Shown here piece by piece: positions 7,439-16,041 of a stretch of 32,787 nucleotides of DNA. Position 1 is the first letter of the stretch. The number at the start of each line of letters is the position of its first letter. This stretch comes from a virus. The notes beneath the pieces are model-generated. The model saw only the letters and a list, made by a program, of their open reading frames with translations, was not told where the DNA came from and searched no databases. The stretch lies in the IMG/VR virus record IMGVR_UViG_3300050121_000300, positions 1 to 32,787 of that record; one strand, given 5' to 3'. Made by a program: the position numbers and the translations under genes.

Positions 7439-7556
7439 TCAAGCACCTACCCCAAGGGGGGCCTATTGGCTCTAGAGCAAACTACAGCAGGACCGATGAT
7501 ACCTCGTGTGTGAGAAAAAATCCGTTTTTGAAAGTTTTGGGGAAGGAGTGGTGGCC
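7439..7556 (+). other. Candidate cos region
   Basis: The 118-base gap between the HNH and small-terminase genes contains a CCCC-AA-GGGGGG stretch near 7451-7462 and short repeats. In HNH-bearing cos phages the cohesive-end site commonly lies here. I see no sequence that proves it. Confidence 0.35.
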
Positions 7557-8096
7557 ATGGGCGGCAGAAATGGACAACCAGTTAACTTAATATTAGCAAA
7601 AGGCCTCAGTCACCACTTAACCAAAGCGGTGATTGAGCAAAGAAAAGCGGCTGAAATAAAAACAGGAACAAAGAGTCTCAAGTGTCCCGATTACGTCAAG
7701 AATGATGTCAACGCCTTCAAGCGGTGGAAGGAAATCATCAAAATTTATAAAGATGCTGACTACGTTTCCTCTGGGGATGTCGGTATGTTGGCTCGTTACT
7801 GCATGACGCATTCGGAATACCTGAGACTCCTGGACAGCAGGAAACACCTTGAAGCACTCGAAGCGGATTGGTCACGATACGGCGATATACTACCCGAAGA
7901 TTTCTCATATCGAATAGATCAGATATTAAAACTTAATCCATTGCTGCAGTTAGAAACAGCAATTAACAAAAAGATGGATATGTTGCTTAAGTTAGAGGAC
8001 CGTGCCTTCCTTAACCCGCTGGCCAAGGTCAAGAACGTGTCTAAGAAAGAACCACCAGCACAGGAAGATCCGAACGCTGGGATGTTTGGTGATTGA
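7557..8096 (+). CDS. terS: Terminase small subunit
   Basis: The 179-residue product should recognise the packaging start and recruit the large subunit. The pattern (basic N-terminus, then CPDYVKNDVNAFKRWKEIIK, a helical middle with YCMTHSEYLRLL, and a proline-rich tail ending in PPAQEDPNAGMFGD) matches the P27-type small terminases of HK97-like Firmicute phages. ATG 7557 is chosen because GGAAGGAGTGG sits just before it; the in-frame 7506 start has no site. It is followed after one base by the large subunit. Confidence 0.88.
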   Translation: MGGRNGQPVNLILAKGLSHHLTKAVIEQRKAAEIKTGTKSLKCPDYVKNDVNAFKRWKEIIKIYKDADYVSSGDVGMLARYCMTHSEYLRLLDSRKHLEALEADWSRYGDILPEDFSYRIDQILKLNPLLQLETAINKKMDMLLKLEDRAFLNPLAKVKNVSKKEPPAQEDPNAGMFGD

Positions 8097-8097
8097 A

Positions 8098-9849
8098 ATG
8101 ATACATCCTACAACTCAATACGCTATCGACGTTGTACATTCTGAACTAAAAGAAATGTGCTGCAAGTGGGAGATCCTCGCCTGCAAGCGCCACTTGGACG
8201 ATTTGGAAAGACAGGAAGCAGAAGATTTCCCATATGTATTTGATGAGAGCCGTGCTGATAGAATCTTTAAGTGGTTTGGTCTTTGCAGACATGTCCGTGG
8301 TGTATTCCAGGGACAACCGATCGAGCTACAACCATGGCAAATGTTTGACCAAGGATGTCTTTATGGATGGGTCCATAAGGATACTGGCATTCGTAGATTC
8401 AGAAAGGCTTACCACAAGCGGGCACGGGGTAACGTCAAATCTACAGAGGTAAGTGGGAAATGCCTTTACCATATGTCGGCCGATGCAGTTTACCCACCCG
8501 GGAGTCCTGAACTTGCGAAGTATGAAATGTCTCCAGAGGTTGAATGTGCTGCCGTCGACAGAGGCCAAGCAAAGCGAGTATGGCAAGACGCTTGTAACAT
8601 GGCCACAGCATCACCAGACATCCTTAAGAGAATGATTGTTAAGAAAACGATTGTACAGCACAAGTCACGTGGCGGTTTCATGCGGCCACTCTCCAAAGAC
8701 ACCAAGAATAAAGACGGTGGGGCTCCTTGTTACTATGAGATTGATGAATACCATGCTCATCCAACCTCTGAAATATACGATATTGGCTATTCTGGGTTCG
8801 GAAAAAGAACACAATCGCTACTCGATATCATTACAACAGCCGGAACAGATGCTGAAAATAAGCCATGCAAAAGTGAAGAAGACTACGCCAAGAAAGTTCT
8901 CGATCGGATTGTTCCGGACGAGAGTTTTTTTATTATGATTCGAGAGATTGATGATGCCGACGATCCACATAATATGAATTGCTGGCCTAAGGCGAACCCA
9001 ATATTGAGATATCCAAACAGCTATTCAAAAGGGTTGCTCGAACAAATAAAAGCCGAATACGAAACGGCATATAATTCGGGAGACCCAAGCAAGATCCGGG
9101 AGTTCCTCGTAAAGAGAATGGATCGCTGGCAATCAGACAGTGAGAACAAATACATGACTGGTTGCATGGATAAATGGAAAGCACTGGCGGTTACACCTAA
9201 GGAGTTCTTGGAGCTGGTGCGAGGACGCGAATGTTTCACTGGATTGGACTTATCTAAATCAACAGACCTGACGGCAGATGGCTTTGTATTTTCCTTGGAT
9301 GATGGCAGATATGCGGTGGATGCCCATGGCTTTATGCCCAAGGAACGAGCAACACAGCACGAACACAGCGACAGAGTACCATATCGATACTGGGCTGAGG
9401 AAGGCTACTGCACCCTTACTGAGGGAGAAGTTACGGACTATAACTTCATCAAGACCCATATTCACGACATGGAGTTCGATGAAAGCTGGAAGATTCAAGA
9501 GTTCGATTACGACCCTTACAATGCAACTCATTTCACGCAAGATCTTGAGAACGAAGGCTATCAAAGGGTTGAGATTCGACAGGGCGTTCAAACCTTATCT
9601 GAGCCAACGAAAAAGTTCAGAGAGCTAATACTACAAGGAAAGATAGTCCACAATGGAAACCCTTTGCTAACGTGGGCCTTATCCAACGCAATTGAAGTTC
9701 AAGACAGCAACGGAAATATTAAATTAAGTAAAAAACATAAAGACGACAGCCAACGGATCGATCCTCTGGCAGCAATTATAAACGCTATGGTTCGGGCGTT
9801 AGTCAATGAGGACACAATATCGATTTATGAAACCCGTGGCGTTCGGTGA
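8098..9849 (+). CDS. terL: Terminase large subunit
   Basis: The 583-residue packaging motor has an N-terminal ATPase and a C-terminal RNase H-like nuclease. The Walker A is the degenerate form usual in this family (RARGNVKST near 107-116). Walker B is EIDEYH near 213-218. Nuclease acidic residues appear in FTGLDLSKSTDLTA (about 379-392), DYDPYNA (about 469) and RIDPLAAIINAM (about 553). ATG 8098 stands one base after the small-subunit stop; the frame extends upstream to 8002 without a site. It should act with the HNH nuclease on concatemers. Confidence 0.96.
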   Translation: MIHPTTQYAIDVVHSELKEMCCKWEILACKRHLDDLERQEAEDFPYVFDESRADRIFKWFGLCRHVRGVFQGQPIELQPWQMFDQGCLYGWVHKDTGIRRFRKAYHKRARGNVKSTEVSGKCLYHMSADAVYPPGSPELAKYEMSPEVECAAVDRGQAKRVWQDACNMATASPDILKRMIVKKTIVQHKSRGGFMRPLSKDTKNKDGGAPCYYEIDEYHAHPTSEIYDIGYSGFGKRTQSLLDIITTAGTDAENKPCKSEEDYAKKVLDRIVPDESFFIMIREIDDADDPHNMNCWPKANPILRYPNSYSKGLLEQIKAEYETAYNSGDPSKIREFLVKRMDRWQSDSENKYMTGCMDKWKALAVTPKEFLELVRGRECFTGLDLSKSTDLTADGFVFSLDDGRYAVDAHGFMPKERATQHEHSDRVPYRYWAEEGYCTLTEGEVTDYNFIKTHIHDMEFDESWKIQEFDYDPYNATHFTQDLENEGYQRVEIRQGVQTLSEPTKKFRELILQGKIVHNGNPLLTWALSNAIEVQDSNGNIKLSKKHKDDSQRIDPLAAIINAMVRALVNEDTISIYETRGVR

Positions 9850-9862
9850 GGAGGTGAACTAT

Positions 9863-10051
9863 TTGTTTAACTTAGGTTTTAAGCTAGAAATAAGCGACGC
9901 CTTGCTTATACTAGGGATACTGATCATAACGTTGGGGATATATTTGATTTCACTCCCAGTTGCAGTAATGTTCCTTGGCTTTTCGCTAGTCGTTCTCGCC
10001 TTCCTCATGAGCCCCAAAAGGGGATCTGAAAAAAGGGGAGGAGGTGAATAA
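9863..10051 (+). CDS. Small two-helix membrane protein
   Basis: The 62-residue product starts at TTG 9863 after GAGGAGGTGA. It has two adjacent hydrophobic segments (about residues 11-29 and 32-48) and a charged C-terminus (SPKRGSEKRGGGE). Small membrane proteins between terL and portal genes occur in Firmicute phages, but their role is unknown. It ends two bases before the portal start, and its own 3' end supplies the portal ribosome site. Confidence 0.65.
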   Translation: MFNLGFKLEISDALLILGILIITLGIYLISLPVAVMFLGFSLVVLAFLMSPKRGSEKRGGGE

Positions 10052-10053
10052 CT

Positions 10054-11316
10054 TTGGGAATCGTATCAAGAATCAAAGCAGAGACCAGGGACAACTCAGG
10101 GACAGGCCTAGTTAATCCGGCTCAGTGGTTTAGAGATTGGTTTGGTGGTGGACCGCCCAGCTCTACAGGGATAAATATAAACGAAGATACAGCAGTAAAA
10201 CTTGTTGCAGTTTTCGCTTGTGTCAGGCTCTTATCGGAGAGTATTGCTATGCTGCCTTTCCCGATGTACAAGTCATTGAAGGTGGGAAAAGAAAAAGCAG
10301 TTTATCACCCGCTTTATACTATCCTGCATGATATAGCTAACCCTGAATGTACATCATTTCAGTTTAGGCAAATTATGATGGTAAACGCTTTACTCTGTGG
10401 AAGTGCTTGTGCTGAGATCCAGAGGGATGAATCCGGTAACGTCATTGCCCTCTGGCCTATCCCGACGAAGTATATCCAGCTAACGAGAAACTCAAATACA
10501 AAAGAACTTGTGTATCAAGTAAATAATCCGGATGGAAGCCAATCGAATCTTTACCCTGAACAAGTTTTTTCGTTGCCGGGTATGGGGTTTGACAATGTAA
10601 AGACATTCAAACCAATCCAGCTGGCCAGGGAAGCCATCGGGCTAGGCCTTGCCACACAAGAGTTCGGAGCAAGATTCTTTGGGCAGGGCACAACAGCAAG
10701 TGGTATCGTGGAATATCCGGGTAAGATGTCAGATAAGGCGTATGACCGCTATACAGAATCGTTTGCAGAAAAATACGAGGGCCTAAAGAATAGCAACAGG
10801 TTAGTATTCTTAGAGGAAGGCCTTAAGTTTACACAGTTAACCATTCCGCCGGAAAATGCTCAGTTCCTAGAGACACGTAAGTTTCAAGTAATTGAAATGG
10901 CACGCTTTTTTAATGTCCCACCACACATGATCATGGATTTCGATGGGGCCACGTTCTCTAACATCGAGCAAAAATCTCTTGAATATGTAACATATTCTCT
11001 TATGCCTTGGTTCGTGAAGTGGGAACAAGCTGTGTACAAGTGCCTACTAATGCCTTCTGAGCGCAAAAAATTCTTCGCTAAGTTCAGCGTTGATGCTTTA
11101 CTTCGCGGGGATTTCAGTACGCGAATGAACGGGTACCATATGATGATCCAGGATGGAGTTTGGAACGCAGACGAGATCAGAGAACTGGAGGATATGAATC
11201 CACAACCCGATGAACAAGGCCAGATTTACTTATGTAATGGCAATATGATTCCTAAAAACATGGCGGGTAAAATAAAAGGAGGTGGTAACGGTGGTACTAG
11301 CAACCCGGCAGGATAA
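10054..11316 (+). CDS. Portal protein, HK97 family
   Basis: The 420-residue product forms the dodecameric portal at one capsid vertex, through which DNA passes. It carries typical HK97/phage_portal features: VFACVRLLSESIAMLPFPMY near residue 50-70, LYPEQVFSLPGMGFDNVKTF, and the membrane-proximal stem region with FFNVPPHMIMDFDGATFSNIEQ. It ends in a glycine-rich tail. The start is TTG 10054 after GGGGAGGAGGTG. The protease gene begins within its last 26 bases. Confidence 0.95.
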   Translation: MGIVSRIKAETRDNSGTGLVNPAQWFRDWFGGGPPSSTGININEDTAVKLVAVFACVRLLSESIAMLPFPMYKSLKVGKEKAVYHPLYTILHDIANPECTSFQFRQIMMVNALLCGSACAEIQRDESGNVIALWPIPTKYIQLTRNSNTKELVYQVNNPDGSQSNLYPEQVFSLPGMGFDNVKTFKPIQLAREAIGLGLATQEFGARFFGQGTTASGIVEYPGKMSDKAYDRYTESFAEKYEGLKNSNRLVFLEEGLKFTQLTIPPENAQFLETRKFQVIEMARFFNVPPHMIMDFDGATFSNIEQKSLEYVTYSLMPWFVKWEQAVYKCLLMPSERKKFFAKFSVDALLRGDFSTRMNGYHMMIQDGVWNADEIRELEDMNPQPDEQGQIYLCNGNMIPKNMAGKIKGGGNGGTSNPAG

Positions 11317-12205
11317 GGAAATCAGAACAATAACAGAGAAGGTGGAACTTCGAGCTGCAGAAGATGGGAAGAAAACAATCGTTGGATATGCGGCAAAGTT
11401 TGGGATGAGATCACAAGACCTCGGGGGATTTGTAGAACAAATAGATCCTCATTTCTTTGATAGTATCTTAAATAACGATACCCGAGGGCTCATTAACCAT
11501 GATCCAAACCTCATCCTCGGTAGGACGGCAAGTGGGACACTTAAACTGTCTGTCGATGAGTTCGGTCTCAGGTACGACATTATCCCGCCTAACACATCGT
11601 ACGCCAATGATCTTATCGTAAGCATGGAGCGCGGGGATATTAGTCAAAGCTCTTTCGCCTTCCAGGTGGATTACGGAAACGATGGGGACAATTGGGAATA
11701 CGATGAGGCAAACGACATCTATATCCGGACTTTACTGAAATGCAAATGTCTTTACGATGTTTCTCCAGTAACGTATCCAGCCTATGAGCAGACGGAAAGC
11801 ATCGTAAGCTCAAGGAGCGTTGACAAAATGAAAAAAATGAGACAGCTAAGGACCAGTGGAGCTGATGATCAAGAATGCGTATGTGAAAGTTGTAATCATA
11901 GCGACAACTGTCAGTCTACGGGTGCGAAGTGTTGCATTTGTGGTAATTGTAATTTAGTTAGTCAATGTAGCAAGCCGGGAGCCAATGGCTGTAACTGCGG
12001 TGATTGTTCTATGGCACAAAATAATTGCTGTGAGACAGGCGCAGATAATTGTTTATGCAGCAAATGCACCAACACGGATTGTTGTAAAGGACACCTAGAC
12101 GGCGGAATGGTGCCAGGATCAATGCGAACTCTAAGAAACAAGGATTATAAAAAGGCCCTTGAAATCAAGAGGAAACGCCTTGATTTAGCCGAAAAATCCC
12201 TTTAA
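11291..12205 (+). CDS. Prohead protease with Cys-rich tandem-repeat insert
   Basis: The first ~175 residues are an HK97-type prohead serine protease (S78/U35) that cleaves scaffold and capsid during maturation. VGYAAKFG, the catalytic His in GLINHDP (H70) and the catalytic Ser in SQSSFAF (S120/S121) are present. Residues 196-265 (11876-12085) are extraordinary: 19 cysteines in 70 residues in four CxCxxC units spaced 19, 19 and 20 residues, each followed by another Cys and a GA-type turn. A normal helical tail (KKALEIKRKRLDLAEKSL) closes the protein, so the block is an insertion in the linker. The start is GTG 11291 after AAAGGAGGTGG, within the portal gene's end. Confidence 0.93.
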   Translation: MVLATRQDKEIRTITEKVELRAAEDGKKTIVGYAAKFGMRSQDLGGFVEQIDPHFFDSILNNDTRGLINHDPNLILGRTASGTLKLSVDEFGLRYDIIPPNTSYANDLIVSMERGDISQSSFAFQVDYGNDGDNWEYDEANDIYIRTLLKCKCLYDVSPVTYPAYEQTESIVSSRSVDKMKKMRQLRTSGADDQECVCESCNHSDNCQSTGAKCCICGNCNLVSQCSKPGANGCNCGDCSMAQNNCCETGADNCLCSKCTNTDCCKGHLDGGMVPGSMRTLRNKDYKKALEIKRKRLDLAEKSL

Positions 12206-12235
12206 AAGAGACAAAAGTCTATAAAGCAGGGTAAG

Positions 12236-12257
12236 AACGCATGAGAATGCGTTTTTT
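12236..12257 (+). terminator. Hairpin and T-run before the capsid gene
   Basis: AACGCAT (12236-12242) pairs with ATGCGTT (12247-12253) around a GAGA loop, and six T follow from 12252. It looks like a short intrinsic terminator or attenuator between protease and capsid genes. Partial read-through or a processed 5' end could adjust the capsid-to-protease ratio. Confidence 0.65.
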
Positions 12258-12298
12258 ATATGTCCAAAATTGAAAGAAGAAAGGTGAGAATAAAAAAT

Positions 12299-13498
12299 AT
12301 GAACATAATTGAAACCAAACAGAAACGTGCATCCATCGTTACCCAAGCAAGGTCTTTCCTAGACAAAGCTGAAGTTGAGGGCAGAGCATTAACCACCGAG
12401 GAAGAAACGTCCTACAACAAGGCAATGGATGATGTTGAAAAGCTCTCTCAGGAAATTGACAGGGAGCAGCGCCAACAAAACCTAGAAAGAGGGATGGGAA
12501 AACCCGAAGAAATCCAAGGGACGAACCTAGATGCTGAAGGAAGAGCCAAGGAAGAAAAGGAAAAAGAAATCAGGTCAGCTTTTGCAAAAGGAATGAGATC
12601 TGGGAACTTTGGGGAATATCGCGACTTACAAATGACGAACGCAACTCAGGCCGGATATTTGGTAGCCCCCGAACAATTTGTGGCAACTTTGATCAAGGAC
12701 TTGGACAACTACTTCTTCATCCGTCAATATGCTAAAAAGTTAACCATTTCCGGTACCCAGTCTTTAGGATTTCCAAAACGCACCGCGCGGGCAAGTAAGG
12801 CCATTCGTGGGACAGAACTTGCGGCTCCTACGCCGGACACGTCACTAGCATTTGGCAAACGGGAATTCCGACCTAAGTGGATGACCGCCGAAATTCTTGT
12901 TTCTAAGCCTTTGCTCCAAAACGCTGCCATAGATCCTGAACAGATTGTGCGTGCCGAGCTTGCCTATGCTTTCGGACAAACGCAAGAAATCGAGTTCATG
13001 ATCGGGAATGGTGCCGAGGAAGCGCTCGGGATATTCACGCCAAGTGATTTAGGTATCAGTACCGCCAGAGACGTTTCCAACGTTGGCCTAGTCCTGAAAT
13101 TTGAATCTCTGATTGATGCTAAGTTCAGCCTTAAGCAACAATATTGGAATAACCTTAAATGGATTTTCCACCGTGATGCAATGAAGCAGATCGTTAAGAT
13201 TAAAGATGGTGATGGTCAGTATATTTGGAGACAATCTGTCATCGAAAGCGAACCAGATCGGCTCCTTGGTTTACCATTCCTGATGTCTGAATATGCGCCG
13301 AACACCTTCGAATCTGGTAACTACGTTGGAATCCTTGGTGACCTGTCTCAGTATTGGATCGCTGACTCCCTGAACATGGAGATCCAAGCTCTGTTTGAAC
13401 TCTATGCCCGCACCAATCAGGTTGACTTCATAGCCCGAGCCGCTAATGATGGAATGCCGGTACTAGAAGAAGCATTTGCTCGAATTGCATTACTGTAA
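12299..13498 (+). CDS. Major capsid protein, HK97 fold
   Basis: The 399-residue product builds the icosahedral shell. The first ~100 residues are charged and coiled-coil-like, matching the delta/scaffold domain that the prohead protease removes. From about residue 105 (TNATQAGYLVAPEQF) it has the HK97 pattern: N-arm, E-loop, and the A/P-domains containing KREFRPKWMTAEILVSKPLL and GNGAEEALGI. The ATG at 12299 is chosen because AAAGGTGAG precedes it. The longer frame from 12260 lacks a site. The gene is flanked by GC-rich hairpins on both sides. Confidence 0.94.
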   Translation: MNIIETKQKRASIVTQARSFLDKAEVEGRALTTEEETSYNKAMDDVEKLSQEIDREQRQQNLERGMGKPEEIQGTNLDAEGRAKEEKEKEIRSAFAKGMRSGNFGEYRDLQMTNATQAGYLVAPEQFVATLIKDLDNYFFIRQYAKKLTISGTQSLGFPKRTARASKAIRGTELAAPTPDTSLAFGKREFRPKWMTAEILVSKPLLQNAAIDPEQIVRAELAYAFGQTQEIEFMIGNGAEEALGIFTPSDLGISTARDVSNVGLVLKFESLIDAKFSLKQQYWNNLKWIFHRDAMKQIVKIKDGDGQYIWRQSVIESEPDRLLGLPFLMSEYAPNTFESGNYVGILGDLSQYWIADSLNMEIQALFELYARTNQVDFIARAANDGMPVLEEAFARIALL

Positions 13499-13500
13499 GA

Positions 13501-13520
13501 AAGGGGAAACCCTTCCCCTT
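13501..13520 (+). other. Short GC hairpin after the capsid gene
   Basis: AAGGGG (13501-13506) pairs with CCCCTT (13515-13520). No T run follows, so it is more likely an mRNA-stabilising or processing stem than a terminator. Confidence 0.5.
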
Positions 13521-13545
13521 AAAAAGAAAGTGAGGACTTAAAAAA

Positions 13546-13983
13546 ATGAATTTAAGCAAAGATGTTAAAATTTCTCAGGTCCTTGGATATTCAGCAGCCG
13601 GAGTTGTAGCAAAAACGAGTGCAGTAATTGATATGCAGGGATTTGCCGGAGCGGTTTTTGTCGCAACCCTAGGAGCTGTAACACTGGGATCGGCTATCGC
13701 ACTCAAGGCCCAGGAAGATATCGTCTCATCCATGGCTAACGTCAAAGATCTTTCCGGGGCAGCTGCAGCATTTACAGCTGGCGCTTCTGATTCAAATAAA
13801 TGCCTCATTGTTGATGTATACAGACCAAAAGAAAGATTTCTCCGTGCGGTACTCTCCCCGGCGACTCAAAACACAGAGATACTTTCAATTGTTGCGATCC
13901 AGTATCAGGCTGGTTGCAAGCCAACTCAAATTGACCCTTCCGTAGCAGCTACGGCGTTGGCCGTAAGTCCGAGCGAAATATAA
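13546..13983 (+). CDS. Putative head decoration or structural protein
   Basis: The 145-residue product follows the capsid gene, where head decoration or stabilisation proteins commonly sit. It is alanine/valine-rich and predicted beta-rich (GAVFVATLGAVTLGSAIALK, LIVDVYRPKERFLRAVLSP), with no membrane anchor or enzyme motif. Two GC hairpins (13501-13520 and 13988-14006) bracket the gene, suggesting its message is separately processed. I infer a virion role from position and composition only. Confidence 0.7.
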   Translation: MNLSKDVKISQVLGYSAAGVVAKTSAVIDMQGFAGAVFVATLGAVTLGSAIALKAQEDIVSSMANVKDLSGAAAAFTAGASDSNKCLIVDVYRPKERFLRAVLSPATQNTEILSIVAIQYQAGCKPTQIDPSVAATALAVSPSEI

Positions 13984-13987
13984 GAAA

Positions 13988-14006
13988 AAGGGGCTTTTAG
14001 CCCCTT
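13988..14006 (+). other. GC hairpin between structural genes
   Basis: AAGGGGC (13988-13994) pairs with GCCCCTT (14000-14006) around TTTTA, followed by AATTT. The T run is short, so it is a weak terminator or an RNA-processing stem. Confidence 0.55.
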
Positions 14007-14024
14007 AATTTGGAGGGATAAGAC

Positions 14025-14246
14025 ATGCCTGATAATAGAAACTGTAAAAACTATGAGACCGATGGCGGAGATACCTGGGAAGTTGGCGGAGCTCTGGATA
14101 TTCAAGCGGGCGGTGCGATCACTGCCAATGGCGTTCAGGCCAACGCCGTCACAAAGCCTGTCGCAGGAACAACCGTTGACGCTGAGAGCAGGGCAGCTAT
14201 TAACGCTATCATTGACGCGCTAAAAGCAGTCGGGATAACAAAATAA
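14025..14246 (+). CDS. Head fiber-like protein
   Basis: The 73-residue product resembles small phage head-fiber proteins (Phage_fiber_2 type). It carries GGAITANGVQANAVTKPVAG followed by a helix, SRAAINAIIDALKAVGI, that would trimerise or anchor it on the capsid. The ATG at 14025 follows TTGGAGGG. It sits between the decoration-like gene and the first connector gene, fitting an accessory capsid role. Confidence 0.75.
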   Translation: MPDNRNCKNYETDGGDTWEVGGALDIQAGGAITANGVQANAVTKPVAGTTVDAESRAAINAIIDALKAVGITK

Positions 14247-14262
14247 AGGGCGGTGAGCTACC

Positions 14263-14850
14263 ATGTCACTAACCCTTAACCTCAAAACTCCTGCAGTTGA
14301 GCCAATGACATTAACAGAGGCGAAGAACTTTTTGAGGGTAGATCTTGACGATGACAATATTTACATTGGTTCCTTGATTACTTCTGCCAGGGAATATTGC
14401 GAATCCGTGACCATGAGGGCGCTTGGGACTCAAAAGTTTGAACTTGTCCTAGACGATTTCCCCTCCATTAAGGATTTTATTGAAATTCCAAGAGCTCCTT
14501 TACAAAAAGTTGATACGGCACAATACAGGAATTCCTTCGGAGAGATAAAGGATATTGATCCTGCAACTATCCTATTTGATTATGACAGTGAACCAGGACG
14601 AATAGTTTTAGCCTATAATCGGTTCTGGCCTATCTTCATTCCCTATCCTGCTGGTGCGGTGATAATCAATTACACGGCCGGTTATACTGCCCTAAACCCT
14701 ATGCCCATTGGAATCAAGCAAGCAATGTTTTTACTTATTGGCCAGTGGTACACAAACCGCGAGCCGATGGTAGACAGAAGATTGACGGAACTAAAGTATT
14801 CCGTAGACTCATTGCTCGCACCGTACCGGGTAATTACTTTAAGGTGGTGA
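14263..14850 (+). CDS. Head-tail connector, gp6-like
   Basis: The 195-residue product matches HK97 gp6/YqbG-type connector proteins, which form a ring below the portal. The family's start is clear (MTLTEAKNFLRVDLDDDNIYIGSLITSAREYCE), as is a beta-rich middle ending in INYTAGYTALNPMPIGIKQA and the helix LLIGQWYTNREPM. It overlaps the next gene's region at GTGATG, so the two are translationally coupled. Confidence 0.9.
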   Translation: MSLTLNLKTPAVEPMTLTEAKNFLRVDLDDDNIYIGSLITSAREYCESVTMRALGTQKFELVLDDFPSIKDFIEIPRAPLQKVDTAQYRNSFGEIKDIDPATILFDYDSEPGRIVLAYNRFWPIFIPYPAGAVIINYTAGYTALNPMPIGIKQAMFLLIGQWYTNREPMVDRRLTELKYSVDSLLAPYRVITLRW

Positions 14851-14855
14851 GTGAT

Positions 14856-15185
14856 GTGAACATTGGTACCCTGAACAAGCGAATAACTATACTCACGACA
14901 ACTGAGGGCAAAAACGAAGCAGGGGACACAATTCTAGTCCCTGCTACTTTCAAAACAGTGTGGGCGAGCGTATCCCCAACCACGGGTAGAGACTATGTCG
15001 AAGCCAAAAAATTCCAAGCCGAGTTAACCTATAACTTTACCATTCGCTATCTAGCCGGAGTTACGCCCGACATGACGATCCAATTCAAGGACAGAATATT
15101 TCTAATCCAAGACATAATTAATCCCTTTGAGCACAATGCAATGTTGGAGATCAAGGCTATCGAGAGGGTGGTTAAAAATGGCTGA
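14856..15185 (+). CDS. Head closure protein (phage head-tail adaptor)
   Basis: The 109-residue product resembles SPP1 gp16/HK97 gp7-type adaptors: the start NIGTLNKRITIL, the pattern VWASVSPTTGRDYVEAKKFQ, and a C-terminal YLAGVTPDMTIQFKDRIFLI. It closes the head after packaging and docks the tail. The GTG at 14856 has AAGGTGG 9 bases upstream; a GTG at 14847 would overlap that site. It overlaps the following gene by 8 bases. Confidence 0.85.
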   Translation: MNIGTLNKRITILTTTEGKNEAGDTILVPATFKTVWASVSPTTGRDYVEAKKFQAELTYNFTIRYLAGVTPDMTIQFKDRIFLIQDIINPFEHNAMLEIKAIERVVKNG

Positions 15186-15609
15186 TGATTTCGAAGTGAA
15201 GTTTGAGGGAATTAACGATTTTAAAGCAAAACTTGAAGAAGTTAGAGCCATATATCCCTACAAGGAAGAAGAAATTCTTCTGAAATTGGGCGGAATGTTA
15301 AAGGCTAGCTCCAAGGATAAGACACCTTTGGGTGGGGACAAAAAACATTTAAGAGACCAATATAAACTATCCAAGGTGAATTATGAAAAAGATGGAAGCA
15401 ACATAACCATGACGAACAAAAGCCCTCTCTTTCACCTAATCGAAAATGGGCACCAGCAGGTAGTGGGAGGGAAGTTGGCCAACGGCGGTAAGGTGGTTAA
15501 ATTTGTACCCGGAAAACACATGGTAGAAACAGCAATGATCGAATTGGATCAGGTATTGCCAACAGTAGTGGATGCATGGCTGGACGGTATCCTGGGTGGT
15601 GTGAAATGA
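15178..15609 (+). CDS. Head-tail joining protein, HK97 gp10-like
   Basis: The 143-residue product has the HK97-gp10 pattern: FEVKFEGINDFKAKLEEV, a lysine-rich middle KDKTPLGGDKKHLRDQYKLS, and FHLIENGHQQVVGGK with PGKHMVETAM at the end. Such proteins assemble at the neck or tail completion stage. The ATG at 15178 follows GAGGGTGG and overlaps the preceding stop. It overlaps the next gene by ATGA. Confidence 0.88.
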   Translation: MADDFEVKFEGINDFKAKLEEVRAIYPYKEEEILLKLGGMLKASSKDKTPLGGDKKHLRDQYKLSKVNYEKDGSNITMTNKSPLFHLIENGHQQVVGGKLANGGKVVKFVPGKHMVETAMIELDQVLPTVVDAWLDGILGGVK

Positions 15610-16040
15610 TCACACTAGTAAGTGTTAAGAAGGCTGTCAATGATGCGTTAGTTCCAGTTGGGCTAAAGACATATGGAAACGAGGTCAAAGAGGGCTTCAC
15701 TCGTCCTTGCTTTTTTGTTGGGGTAACCCCGGTTACGAGCGAAACCTTCAAGAAAGTTACAAGCGAAAACTCTTTGATGATTGAAATCGTATACTTTTCC
15801 GCAAATAAAACAGACCTGGAAAATCTACAAATGTATGACACGCTGAAAGGGATACTAACTCCAATCCTGACCATAGGAACTAGAAAGCTTTTGGTGAAAA
15901 ATTTCCGGGCGCAAGTCGTTGATGAGACGGATCACATTTATTCAATCAAATTCGACTTAAACTTTTATGATGAAATCGTGGATACCACGCCAGTAGCAGG
16001 CCCAATGGGAACAATAAATTTAAATATAGGAGGTCAATAG
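15606..16040 (+). CDS. Tail terminator/completion protein
   Basis: The 144-residue product lies between gp10-like and sheath genes, where the tail-terminator protein belongs. It begins MITLVSVKKAVNDALVPVGL and contains PCFFVGVTPVTSETFKKVTS and FDLNFYDEI, like the phage tail terminator family near PBSX XkdJ. It should cap the tail tube and sheath. The ATG at 15606 is inside ATGA overlapping the upstream stop, indicating coupled translation. Confidence 0.78.
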   Translation: MITLVSVKKAVNDALVPVGLKTYGNEVKEGFTRPCFFVGVTPVTSETFKKVTSENSLMIEIVYFSANKTDLENLQMYDTLKGILTPILTIGTRKLLVKNFRAQVVDETDHIYSIKFDLNFYDEIVDTTPVAGPMGTINLNIGGQ

Positions 16041-16041
16041 C

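Noticed and set aside
8234-9628. Several open frames inside the large terminase gene on both strands
   Set aside because: All are shadows of the terminase frame with no ribosome sites or domain patterns.
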